From Hydractinia symbiolongicarpus (lineage: Eukaryota > Cnidaria > Hydrozoa > Anthoathecata > Hydractiniidae), in contig NC_079880.1 of assembly GCF_029227915.1 (NCBI RefSeq), positions 29,755,501 through 29,819,500 on the forward strand: a stretch of 64,000 bases of DNA. Reading direction: 5' to 3'. Numbering within the stretch: position 1 is the stretch's first letter; each line of letters starts with the position of its first letter. A program made the position numbers and the translations under genes. Below the pieces are notes generated by a model, which saw nothing but the letters and a program-made list of their open reading frames with translations, was not told the origin of the DNA and did not search any database. This document shows, piece after piece, positions 38,446 to 51,252 of the stretch.

Positions 38446-40673
38446 ATTTTTTGTATACTTTTGACTATACGGGCCAAGCCTGGGATTTACGGGAAATCGC
38501 GGGTTTTCGTTTGCCGGCGATTAAACTTCCTTTATTCAGTGTCTCATCAAAAATGAAAACATTTTTGAAAACTACAAGTCTCATGCGTTTTAGTGGTGAA
38601 AAGATAATTTAAAAAATCATTTTGGAAATGAGTTTACTCACAGGGTACTTTCTTTGTATACATTCGACTATACGGGCCAAGCCTGGGATTTACGGGAAAT
38701 CGCGGGTTTTCGTTTGCCGGCGATTAAACTTCTTATATTCAGTGTCTCATCAAAAATGAAAACATTTTTAAAAACTACAAGTCTCATGCGTTTTAGTGGT
38801 GAAAAGGTAATTTAAAAAATCGTTTTGGAAATGAGTTTACTCACAGGGTACTTTCTTTGTATACATTCGACTATACGGACCAATCCCGGGATTTACGGGA
38901 AGTCGCGGGTTTTCGTTTGCCGGAGATTAAACCACTTTCATTAAGCGTCTCATCAAAAATGAAAACATTTCTGAAAACTACAAGTCTCATGCGTTCTAGT
39001 GGTGATAAAATAATTTAAAAAATCGTTCGGGAAATGAGTTTACTCCCTGGGTACTTTCTTTGTATACTTTTGACTATACGGGCCGAGTCCGGGATTTACG
39101 GAAAATCGCGGGTTTTCGTTTGCCGGCGATTAAACCACTTTCATTAAGCGTCTCATCAAAAATGAAAACATTTCTGAAAACTACAAGTCTTATGCGTTGT
39201 AGTGGTGAAAAAATAATTTAAAAAATCGTTCGGAAAATGAGTTTACTCCCTGGGTATTTTCTTTGTATACTTTTGACTATACGGGCCGAGTCCGGGATTT
39301 ACGGGAAATCGCGGGTTTTCGTTTGCCGGCGATTAAACTTCCTTTATTCAGTGTCTCATCAAAAATGAAAACATTTTTGAAAACTACAAGTCTCATGCGT
39401 TTTAGTGGTGAAAAGATAACTTAAAAAATCGTTTTGGAAATGAGTTTACTCACAGGGTACTTTCTGTGTATACATTCGACTATACGGGGCAATCCCGGGA
39501 TTTACGGGAGGTCACGGGTTTTCGTTTGCCGGCGATTAAACCACTTTCATTAAGCGTCTCATCAAAAATGAAAACATTTTTGAAGACTATATGTCTCATG
39601 CGTTTTAATGGTGAAAAATAATATGAAAAAATCGTTCCGGAAATGAGTTTACTCCTTGGGTAATTTTTTTGTATACTTTTGACTATACGGGCCGAGTCCG
39701 GGATTTACGGGAAATGGCGGGTTTTCGTTTGCCGGCGATTAAACTTCTTTTATTCAGCGTCTCATCAAAAATGAAAACATTTTTAAAAACTACAAGTCTT
39801 ATGCGTTTTAGTGGTGAAAAAGTAATTTAAAAAATCGTTCTGGAAGTGAATTTACTCACAGGGTACTTTCTTTGTACACATTCGACTATACGGGCCAAGC
39901 CCAGGATTTACGGGAAATCGCGTGTTTTCGTTTGCCGGCGATTAAACCTCTTTCATTAAGCGTCTCATCAAAAATGAAAACATTTTTGAAAACTACAAGT
40001 CTCATGCGTTTTAGTGGTGAAAAAAAAATTTAAAAAATCGTTCGGGAAATGAGTTTACTCCCTGGGTACTTTCTTTGTATACATTCGACTACACGGGCCA
40101 AGCCTGGGATTTAGGGGATATCGCTGGTTCTCGTTTGCCGGCGATTAAACCTCTTTCATTAAGCGTATCATCAAAAATGAAAACATTTTTGAAAACTACA
40201 AGTCTCATGCGTTTTAGTGGTGAAAAAAAAAATTAAAAAATCGTTCTGGAAATGAGTTTACTCCCTGGGTACTTTCTTTGTATACATTCGACTACACGGG
40301 CCAAGCCTGGGATTTAGGGGAAATCGCTGGTTTTCGTTTGCCGGCGATTAAACCTCTTTCATTAGGCGTCTCATCAAGAATGAAAACATTTTTGAAAACT
40401 ACAAAGCTCATTCGTTTTAGTGGTGAAAAAATAATTTAAAAAATCGTTCGGAAAATGAGTTTACTCCTTGGGTAATTTTTTGTATACTTTTGACTATACG
40501 GGCCAAGCCCAGGATTTACGGGAAATGGCGGGTTTTCGTTTGCCGGCGATTAAACTTCTTTTATTCAGTGTCTCATCAAAAATGAAAACATTTTTGAAAA
40601 CTACAAGTCTCATGCGTTTTAGTGGTGAAAAAAAAATTTAAAAAATCGTTCGGGAAATGAGTTTACTCCCTGG

Positions 40674-43600
40674 GTACTTTCTTTGTATACATTCGACTAC
40701 ACGGGCCAAGCCTGGGATTTAGGGGATATCGCTGGTTCTCGTTTGCCGGCGATTAAACCTCTTTCATTAAGCGTCTCATCAAAAATGAAAACATTTTTGA
40801 AAACTACAAGTCTCATGCGTTTCAGTGGTGAAAAAAAAAATTAAAAAATCGTTCTGGAAATGAGTTTACTTCCTGGGTACTTTCTTTGTATACATTCGAC
40901 TACACGGGCCAAGCCTGGGATTTAGGGGATATCGCTGGTTCTCGTTTGCCGGCGATTAAACCTCTTTCATTAAGCGTCTCATCAAAAATGAAAACATTTT
41001 TGAAAACTACAAGTCTCATGCGTTTTAGTGGTGAAAAAAAAAATTAAAAAATCGTTCTGGAAATGAGTTTACTCCCTGGGTACTTTCTTTGTATACATTC
41101 GACTACACGGGCCAAGCCTGGGATTTAGGGGAAATCGCTGGTTTTCGTTTGCCGGCGATTAAACCTCTTTCATTAAGCGTCTCATCAAAAATGAAAACAT
41201 TTTTGAAAACTACAAAGCTCATGCGTTTTAGTGGTGAAAAAATATATTAAAAAATCGTTCGGAAAATGAGTTTACTCCTTGGGTAATTTTTTTGTATACT
41301 TTTGACTATACGGGCCAAGCCCAGGATTTACGGGAAATGGCGGGTTTTCGTTTGCCGGCGATTAAACTTCTTTTATTCAGTGTCTCATCAAAAATGAAAA
41401 CATTTTTGTAAACTACAAGTCTCATGCGTTTTATTGGAAAAAGATAATTTAAAAAATCGTTTTGGAAATGAGTTTACTCACAGGGTACTTTCTTTGTATA
41501 CATTCGACTATACGGGCCAATCCCGGGATTTACGGGAAGTCGCGGGTTTTCGTTTGCCGGCGATTAAACCACTTTCATTAAGCGTCTCATCAAAAATAAA
41601 AACATTTCTGAAAACTACAAGTCTCATGCGTTGTAGTGGTGAAAAAATAATTTAAAAAATCGTTCGGGAAATGAGTTTACTCCCTGGGTACTTTCTTTGT
41701 ATACTTTTGACTATAAGGGCCGAGTCCGGGATTTACGGAAATCGCGGGTTTTCGTTTGCCGGCGATTAAACTTCTTTTATTCAGCGTCCCATCAAAAATG
41801 AAAACATTTTTGAAAACTACAAGTCTCATGCGTTGTAGTGGTGAAAAAATAATATAAAAAATCGTTCGGGAAATGATTTTACTCCCTGGGTAATTTTTTG
41901 TATACTTTTGACTATACGGGCCAAGCCTGGGATTTACGGGAAATCGCGGGTTTTGTTTGCCGGCGATTAAACTTCTTTTATTCAGTGTCTCATCAAAAAT
42001 GAAAACATTTTTGAAAACTACAAATCTCATGCGTTTTAGTGGTGAAAAGGTAATTTAAAAAATCGTTTTGGAAATGAGTTTACTCACAGGGTACTTTCTT
42101 TGTATACATTCGACTATACAGACCAATCCCGGGATTTACGGGAAGTCGCGGGTTTTCGTTTGCCGGCGATTAAACCACTTTCATCAAGCGTCTCATCAAA
42201 AATGAAAACATTTCTGAAAACTACAAGTGTCATGCGTTGTAGTGGTGAAAAAATAATTTAAAAAATCGTTCGGGAAATGAGTTTACTCCCTGGGTACTTT
42301 CTTTGTATACTTTTGACTATAAGGGCCGAGTCCGGGATTTACGGAAATCGCGGGTTTTCGTTTGCCGGCGATTAAACTTCTTTTATTCAGCGTCCCATCA
42401 AAAATGAAAACATTTTTGAAAACTACAAGTCTCATGCGTTGTAGTGGTGAAAAAATAATATAAAAAATCGTTCGGGAAATGATTTTACTCCCTGGGTAAT
42501 TTTTTGTATACTTTTGACTATACGGGCCAAGCCTGGGATTTACGGGAAATCGCGGGTTTTGTTTGCCGGCGATTAAACTTCTTTTATTCAGTGTCTCATC
42601 AAAAATGAAAACATTTTTGAAAACTACAAATCTCATGCGTTTTAGTGGTGAAAAGGTAATTTAAAAAATCGTTTTGGAAATGAGTTTACTCACAGGGTAC
42701 TTTCTTTGTATACATTCGACTATACAGACCAATCCCGGGATTTACGGGAAGTCGCGGGTTTTCGTTTGCCGGCGATTAAACCACTTTCATCAAGCGTCTC
42801 ATCAAAAATGAAAACATTTCTGAAAACTACAAGTGTCATGCGTTGTAGTGGTGAAAAAATAATTTAAAAAATCGTTCGGGAAATGAGTTTACTCCCTGGG
42901 TACTTTCTTTGTATACTTTTGACTATACGGGCCGAGTCCGGGATTTACGGGAAATCACGGGTTTTCGTTTGCCGGCGATTAAACCACTTTCATTAAGCGT
43001 CTCATCAAAAATGAAAACATTTCTGAAAACTACAAGTCTTATGCGTTGTAATGGTGAAAAATTAATTTAAAAAATCGTTCGGGAAATGAGTTTACTCCCT
43101 GGGTACTTTCTTTGTATACATTCGACTACACGGGCCAAGCCTGGGATTCAGGGGAAATCGCTGGTTTTCGTTTGCCGGCGATTAAACCTCTTTCATTAAG
43201 CGTCTCATCAAAAATGAAAACATTTTTGAAAACTACAAAGCTCATGCGTTTTAGTGGTGAAAAAATAATTTAAAAAATCGTTCGGAAAATGAGTTTACTC
43301 CCTGGGTACTTTCTTTGTAAACATTTGACCATACGGGCCGAGTCCGGGATTTACGGGAAATCGCGGGTTTTCGTTTGCCGGCGATTAAACTTCTTTTATT
43401 CAGCGTCCCATCAAAAATGAAAACATTTTTGAAGACTATAAGTCTCATGCGTTTTAGTGGTGAAAAATAATATGAAAAATCGTTCGGGAAATGAGTTTAC
43501 TCCTTGGGTAATTTTTTTGTATACTTTTGACTATACGGGCCAAGCCCAGGATTTACGGGAAATGGCGGGTTTTCGTTTGCCGGCGATTAAACTTCTTTTA

Positions 43601-46600
43601 TTCAGTGTCTCATCAAAAATGAAAACATTTTTGAAAACTACAAGTCTCATGCGTTTTAGTGGTGAAAAGATAATTTAAAAAATCGTTTTGGAAATGATTT
43701 TACTCACAGGGTACTTTCTTTGTATACATTCGACTATACGGGGCAATCCCGGGATTTACGGGAGGTCACGGGTTTTCGTTTGCCGGCGATTAAACCACTT
43801 TCATTAAGCGTCTCATCAAAAATGAAAACATTTTTGAAAACTACAAGTCTCATGCGTTTTAGTGGTGAAAAAAAAAATTAAAAAATCGTTCTGGAAATGA
43901 GTTTACTCCCTGGTTACTTTCTTTGTATACATTCGACTACACGGGCCAAGCCTGGGATTCAGGGGAAATCGCTGGTTTTCGTTTGCTGGCGATTAAACCT
44001 CTTTCATTAAGCGTCTCATCAAAAATGAAAACATTTTTGAAAACTACAAAGATCATGCGTTTTAGTGGTGAAAAAATAATATAAAAAATCGTTCGGAAAA
44101 TGAGTTTACTCCTTGGGTAATTTTTTGTATACTTTTGACTATACGGGCCAAGCCTGCGATTTACGGGAAATCGCAGGTTTTCGGTTGCCGGCGATTAAAC
44201 TTCCTTTATTCAGTGTCTCATCAAAAATGAAAACATTTTTGAAAACTACAAGTCTCATGCGTTTTAGTGGTGAAAAGATAATTTAAAAAATCGTTTTGGA
44301 AATGAGTTTACTCACAGGGTACTTTCTTTGTATACATTCGACTATACGGGGCAATCCCGGGATTTACGGGAGGTCACGGGTTTTCGTTTGCCGGCGATTA
44401 AACCACTTTCATTAAGCGTCTCATCAAAAATGAAAACATTTTTGAAAACTACAAGTCTCATGCGTTTTAGTGGTGAAAAAAAAAATTAAAAAATCGTTCT
44501 GGAAATGAGTTTACTCCCTGGTTACTTTCTTTGTATACATTAGACTACACGGGCCAAGCCTGGGATTCAGGGGAAATCGCTGGTTTTCGTTTGCTGGCGA
44601 TTAAACCTCTTTCATTAAGCGTCTCATCAAAAATGAAAACATTTTTGAAAACTACAAAGATCATGCGTTTTAGTGGTGAAAAAATAATTTAAAAAATCGT
44701 TCGGAAAATGAGTTTACTCCCTGGGTACTTTCTTTGTAAACATTTGACCATACGGGCCGAGTCCGGGATTTACGGGAAATCGCGGGTTTTCGTTTGCCGG
44801 CGATTAAACTTCTTTTATTCAGCGTCCCATCAAAAATGAAAAAATTTTTGAAGACTATAAGTCTCATGCGTTTTAGTGGTGAAAAATAATATAAAAAATC
44901 GTTCGGGAAATGAGTTTACTCCTTGGGTAATTTTTTTGTATACTTTTGACTATACGGGCCAATCCCGGGATTTACGGGAAGTCGCGGGTTTTCGTTTGCC
45001 GGCGATTAAACCACTTTCATTAAGCGTCTCATCAAAAATGAAAACATTTCTAAAAACTACAAGTCTCATGCGTTGTAGTGGTGAAAAAATAATTTAAAAA
45101 ATCGTTCGGGAAATGAGTTTACTCCCTGGGTACTTTCTTTGTATACTTTTGACTATACGGGCCGAGTCCGGGATTTACGGGAAATCGCGGGTTTTCGTTT
45201 GCCGGCGATTAAACCACTTTCATTAAGCGTCTCATCAAAAATGAAAACATTTCTGAAAACTACAAGTCTTATGCGTTGTAGTGGTGAAAAAATAATTTAA
45301 AAAATCGTTCGGGAAATGAGTTTACTCCCTGGGTACTTTCTTTGTATACTTTTGACTATACGGGCCGAGTCCGGGATTTACGGGAAATCGCGGTTTTCGT
45401 TTGCCGGCGATTAAACCACTTTCATTAAGCGTCTCATCAAAAATGAAAACATTTCTGAAAACTACAAGTCTCATGCGTTGTAGTGGTGAAAAAATAATTT
45501 AAAAAATCGTTCGGGAAATGAGTTTACTCCCTGGGTACTTTCTTTGTATACTTTTGACTATACGGGCCGAGTCCAGGATTTACGGGAAATCGCGTGTTTT
45601 CGTTTGCCGGCGATTAAACTTCTTTTATTCAGCGTCCCATCAAAAATGAAAACATTTTTGAAGACTATAAGTCTCATGCGTTTTAGTGGTGAAAAATAAT
45701 ATAAAAAATCGTTCGGGAAATAAGTTTACTCCTTGGGTAATTTTTTTGTATACTTTTGACTATACGGGCCAAGCCCAGGATTTACGGGAAATGGCGGGTT
45801 TTCGTTTGCCGGCGATTAAACTTCTTTTATTCAGTGTCTCATCAAAAATAAAAACATTTTTGAAAACTACAAGTCTCATGCGTTTTAGTGGTGAAAAGAT
45901 AATTTAAAAAATCGTTTTGGAAATGAGTTTACTCACAGGGTACTTTCTTTGTATACATTCGACTACACGGGCCAAGCCTGGGATTTAGGGGATATCGCTG
46001 GTTCTCGTTTGCCGGCGATTAAACCTCTTTCATTAAGCGTCTCATCAAAAATGAAAACATTTTTGAAAACTACAAGTCTCATGCGTTTTAGTGGTGAAAA
46101 AAAAAATTAAAAAATCGTTCTGGAAATGAGTTTACTTCCTGGGTACTTTCTTTGTATACATTCGACTACACGGGCCAAGCCTGGGATTTAGGGGATATCG
46201 CTGGTTCTCGTTTGCCGGCGATTAAACCTCTTTCATTAAGCGTCTCATCAAAAATGAAAACATTTTTGAAAACTACAAGTCTCATGCGTTTTAGTGGTGA
46301 AAAAAAAAATTAAAAAATCGTTCTGGAAATGAGTTTACTCCCTGGGTACTTTCTTTGTATACATTCGACTACACGGGCCAAGCCTGGGATTTAGGGGAAA
46401 TCGCTGGTTTTCGTTTGCCGGCGATTAAACCTCTTTCATTAAGCGTCTCCTCAAAAATGAAAACATTTTTGAAAACTACAAAGCTCATGCGTTTTAGTGG
46501 TGAAAAAATATATTAAAAAATCGTTCGGAAAATGAGTTTACTCCTTGGGTAATTTTTTTGTATACTTTTGACTATACGGGCCAAGCCCAGGATTTACGGG

Positions 46601-49600
46601 AAATGGCGGGTTTTCGTTTGCCGGCGATTAAACTTCTTTTATTCAGTGTCTCATCAAAAATGAAAACATTTTTGTAAACTACAAGTCTCATGCGTTTTAT
46701 TGGGAAAAGATAATTTAAAAAATCGTTTTGGAAATGAGTTTACTCACAGGGTACTTTCTTTGTATACATTCGACTATACGGGCCAATCCCGGGATTTACG
46801 GGAAGTCGCGGGTTTTCGTTTGCCGGCGATTAAACCACTTTCATTAAGCGTCTCATCAAAAATAAAAACATTTCTGAAAACTACAAGTCTCATGCGTTGT
46901 AGTGGTGAAAAAATAATTTAAAAAATCGTTCGGGAAATGAGTTTACTCCCTGGGTACTTTCTTTGTATACTTTTGACTATAAGGGCCGAGTCCGGGATTT
47001 ACGGAAATCGCGGGTTTTCGTTTGCCGGCGATTAAACTTCTTTTATTCAGCGTCCCATCAAAAATGAAAACATTTTTGAAAACTACAAGTCTCATGCGTT
47101 GTAGTGGTGAAAAAATAATATAAAAAATCGTTCGGGAAATGATTTTACTCCCTGGGTAATTTTTTGTATACTTTTGACTATACGGGCCAAGCCTGGGATT
47201 TACGGGAAATCGCGGGTTTTCGTTTGCCGGCGATTAAACTTCTTTTATTCAGTGTCTCATCAAAAATGAAAACATTTTTGAAAACTACAAATCTCATGCG
47301 TTTTAGTGGTGAAAAGGTAATTTAAAAAATCGTTTTGGAAATGAGTTTACTCACAGGGTACTTTCTTTGTATACATTCGACTATACAGACCAATCCCGGG
47401 ATTTACGGGAAGTCGCGGGTTTTCGTTTGCCGGCGATTAAACCACTTTCATCAAGCGTCTCATCAAAAATGAAAACATTTCTGAAAACTACAAGTGTCAT
47501 GCGTTGTAGTGGTGAAAAAATAATTTAAAAAATCGTTCGGGAAATGAGTTTACTCCCTGGGTACTTTCTTTGTATACTTTTGACTATACGGGCCGAGTCC
47601 GGGATTTACGGGAAATCACGGGTTTTCGTTTGCCGGCGATTAAACCACTTTCATTAAGCGTCTCATCAAAAATGAAAACATTTCTGAAAACTACAAGTCT
47701 TATGCGTTGTAATGGTGAAAAAATAATTTAAAAAATCGTTCGGGAAATGAGTTTACTCCCTGGGTACTTTCTTTGTATACATTCGACTACACGGGCCAAG
47801 CCTGGGATTCAGGGGAAATCGCTGGTTTTCGTTTGCCGGCGATTAAACCTCTTTCATTAAGCGTCTCATCAAAAATGAAAACATTTTTGAAAACTACAAA
47901 GCTCATGCGTTTTAGTGGTGAAAAAATAATTTAAAAAATCGTTCGGAAAATGAGTTTACTCCCTGGGGACTTTCTTTGTAAACATTTGACCATACGGGCC
48001 GAGTCCGGGATTTACGGGAAATCGCGGGTTTTCGTTTGCCGGCGATTAAACTTCTTTTATTCAGCGTCCCATCAAAAATGAAAACATTTTTGAAGACTAT
48101 AAGTCTCATGCGTTTTAGTGGTGAAAAATAATATGAAAAATCGTTCGGGAAATGAGTTTACTCCTTGGGTAATTTTTTTGTATACTTTTGACTATACGGG
48201 CCAAGCCCAGGATTTACGGGAAATGGCGGGTTTTCGTTTGCCGGCGATTAAACTTCTTTTATTCAGTGTCTCATCAAAAATGAAAACATTTTTGAAAACT
48301 ACAAGTCTCATGCGTTTTAGTGGTGAAAAGATAATTTAAAAAATCGTTTTGGAAATGAGTTTACTCACAGGGTACTTTCTTTGTATACATTCGACTATAC
48401 GGGGCAATCCCGGGATTTACGGGAGGTCACGGGTTTTCGTTTGCCGGCGATTAAACCACTTTCATTAAGCGTCTCATCAAAAATGAAAACATTTTTGAAA
48501 ACTACAAGTCTCATGCGTTTTAGTGGTGAAAAAAAAAATTAAAAAATCGTTCTGGAAATGAGTTTACTCCCTGGTTACTTTCTTTGTATACATTCGACTA
48601 CACGGGCCAAGCCTGGGATTCAGGGGAAATCGCTGGTTTTCGTTTGCTGGCGATTAAACCTCTTTCATTAAGCGTCTCATCAAAAATGAAAACATTTTTG
48701 AAAACTACAAAGATCATGCGTTTTAGTGGTGAAAAAATAATATAAAAAATCGTTCGGAAAATGAGTTTACTCCCTGGGTAATTTTTTGTATACTTTTGAC
48801 TATACGGGCCAAGCCTGGGATTTACGGGAAATCGCAGGTTTTCGTTTGCCGGCGATTAAACTTCCTTTATTCAGTGTCTCATCAAAAATGAAAACATTTT
48901 TGAAAACTACAAGTCTCATGCGTTTTAGTGGTGAAAAGATAATTTAAAAAATTGTTTTGGAAATGAGTTTACTCACAGGGTACTTTCTTTGTATACATTC
49001 GACTATACGGGGCAATCCCGGGATTTACGGGAGGTCACGGGTTTTCGTTTGCCGGCGATTAAACCACTTTCATTAAGCGTCTCATCAAAAATGAAAACAT
49101 TTTTGAAAACTACAAGTCTCATGCGTTTTAGTGGTGAAAAAAAAAATTAAAAAATCGTTCTGGAAATGAGTTTACTCCCTGGTTACTTTCTTTGTATACA
49201 TTAGACTACACGGGCCAAGCCTGGGATTCAGGGGAAAGCGCTGGTTTTCGTTTGCTGGCGATTAAACCTCTTTCATTAAGCGTCTCATCAAAAATGAAAA
49301 CATTTTTGAAAACTACAAAGATCATGCGTTTTAGTGGTGAAAAAATAATTTAAAAAATCGTTCGGAAAATGAGTTTACTCCCTGGGTACTTTCTTTGTAA
49401 ACATTTGACCATACGGGCCGAGTCCGGGATTTACGGGAAATCGCGGGTTTTCGTTTGCCGGCGATTAAACTTCTTTTATTCAGCGTCCCATCAAAAATGA
49501 AAAAATTTTTGAAGACTATAAGTCTCATGCGTTTTAGTGGTGAAAAATAATATAAAAAATCGTTCGGGAAATGAGTTTACTCCTTGGGTAATTTTTTTGT

Positions 49601-50626
49601 ATACTTTTGACTATACGGGCCAATCCCGGGATTTACGGGAAGTCGCGGGTTTTCGTTTGCCGGCGATTAAACCACTTTCATTAAGCGTCTCATCAAAAAT
49701 GAAAACATTTCTAAAAACTACAAGTCTCATGCGTTGTAGTGGTGAAAAAATAATTTAAAAAATCGTTCGGGAAATGAGTTTACTCCCTGGGTACTTTCTT
49801 TGTATACTTTTGACTATACGGGCCGAGTCCGGGATTTACGGGAAATCGCGGGTTTTCGTTTGCCGGCGATTAAACCACTTTCATTAAGCGTCTCATCAAA
49901 AATGAAAACATTTCTGAAAACTACAAGTCTTATGCGTTGTAGTGGTGAAAAAATAATTTAAAAAATCGTTCGGGAAATGAGTTTACTCCCTGGGTACTTT
50001 CTTTGTATACTTTTGACTATACGGGCCGAGTCCGGGATTTACGGGAAATCGCGGTTTTCGTTTGCCGGCGATTAAACCACTTTCATTAAGCGTCTCATCA
50101 AAAATGAAAACATTTCTGAAAACTACAAGTCTCATGCGTTGTAGTGGTGAAAAAATAATTTAAAAAATCGTTCGGGAAATGAGTTTACTCCCTGGGTACT
50201 TTCTTTGTATACTTTTGACTATACGGGCCGAGTCCAGGATTTACGGGAAATCGCGTGTTTTCGTTTGCCGGCGATTAAACTTCTTTTATTCAGCGTCCCA
50301 TCAAAAATGAAAACATTTTTGAAGACTATAAGTCTCATGCGTTTTAGTGGTGAAAAATAATATAAAAAATCGTTCGGGAAATAAGTTTACTCCTTGGGTA
50401 ATTTTTTTGTATACTTTTGACTATACGGGCCAAGCCCAGGATTTACGGGAAATGGCGGGTTTTCGTTTGCCGGCGATTAAACTTCTTTTATTCAGTGTCT
50501 CATGAAAAATAAAAACATTTTTGAAAACTACAAGTCTCATGCGTTTTAGTGGTGAAAAGATAATTTAAAAAATCGTTTTGGAAATGAGTTTACTCACAGG
50601 GTACTTTCTTTGTATACATTCGACTA
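40674..50626. repeat. Giant higher-order repeat: 26-mer and 23-mer in tandem
   Basis: About 40,674-45,965 (copy 1, 26 monomers) is followed by about 45,940-50,626 (copy 2, 23 monomers). Offsets are 5,266 bp near the start (marker 'tttacttcctgggtac' at 40,865 and 46,131) and 4,661 bp after the internal trimer (for example 'gtaaacatttgaccatacg' near 43.32 and 47.98 kb). The join lies in 'tactttctttgtatacattcgacta' sequence near 45,945-45,965, where copy 1 runs on into the start of copy 2. Copies are close to identical, with scattered single changes such as 'ctggggac' at about 47,965. It is the longest repeated unit of the window. Confidence 0.9.
41641..42846. repeat. Trimer duplication (606 bp) nested in copy 1 of the giant repeat
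   Basis: About 41,641-42,240 is repeated at about 42,247-42,846 with no difference seen apart from the entry edge. The unit is 3 monomers minus 3 bases. Markers are 'gactataagggccgag', 'atttacggaaatcgcggg', 'tgattttactccc', 'gggttttgtttgccgg' and 'aagtgtcatgcgttg'. Copy 2 of the giant repeat (47.0-47.6 kb) has this trimer only once and reads 'gggttttcgtttgccgg', so the single-base loss is private to copy 1 and both trimer copies inherited it. Confidence 0.92.
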
Positions 50627-51224
50627 TACGGGCCAATCCCGGGATTTACGGGAAGTCGCGGGTTTTCGTTTGCCGGCGAGTAAACCTCTTTCATTAAGCG
50701 TCTCATCAAAAATGAAAACATTTTTGAAAACTACAAGTCTCATGCGTTGTAGTGGTGAAAAAATAATTTAAAAAATCGTTCGGGAAATGAGTTTACTCCC
50801 TGGGTACTTTCTTTGTATACTTTTGACTATACGGGCCGAGTCCGGGATTTACGGGAAATCGCGGGTTTTCGTTTGCCGGCGATTAAACTTCTTTTATTCA
50901 GCGTCCCATCAAAAAAGAAAACATTTTTGAAAACTACAAGTCTCATGCGTTTTAGTGGTGAAAAAATAATATAAAAAATCGTTCGGGAAATGATTTTACT
51001 CCCTGGGTAATTTTTTGTATACTTTTGACTATACGGGCCAAGCCTGGGATTTACGGGAAACCGCGGGTTTTCGTTTGCCGGCGATTAAACTTCTTTTATT
51101 CAGTGTCTCATCAAAAATGAAAACATTTTTGAAAACTACAAGTCTCATGCGTTTTAGTGGTGAAAAGGTAATTTAAAAAATCGTTTTGGAAATGAGTTTA
51201 CTCACAGGGTACTTTCTTTGTAAA

Positions 51225-51252
51225 TTCCCGTAAATCCCGGGATTTACGGGAA
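51225..51252. other. 28-bp perfect palindrome replacing part of a monomer
   Basis: The left half TTCCCGTAAATCCC is the exact reverse complement of the right half GGGATTTACGGGAA, with no spacer. The right half is the normal monomer sequence. The left half is foreign to this position: it replaces 23 bp ('tatac' end of 'gtatac' through 'gaccaat') by 13 bp, making this monomer 193 bp. The paralogous monomer at about 54,761-54,813 shares the private 'gggaagtctcggg' but keeps the ordinary 'gtatacattcgactatacgg'. So the change happened after the two copies separated. Confidence 0.93.

Noticed and set aside
41677-42030. 117-codon minus-strand ORF, present twice (also 42,283-42,636)
   Set aside because: It reads through two monomers only because small indels in this trimer put them in the same frame. 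The translation is the same monomer-derived text repeated, and the two copies come from the 606-bp duplication.
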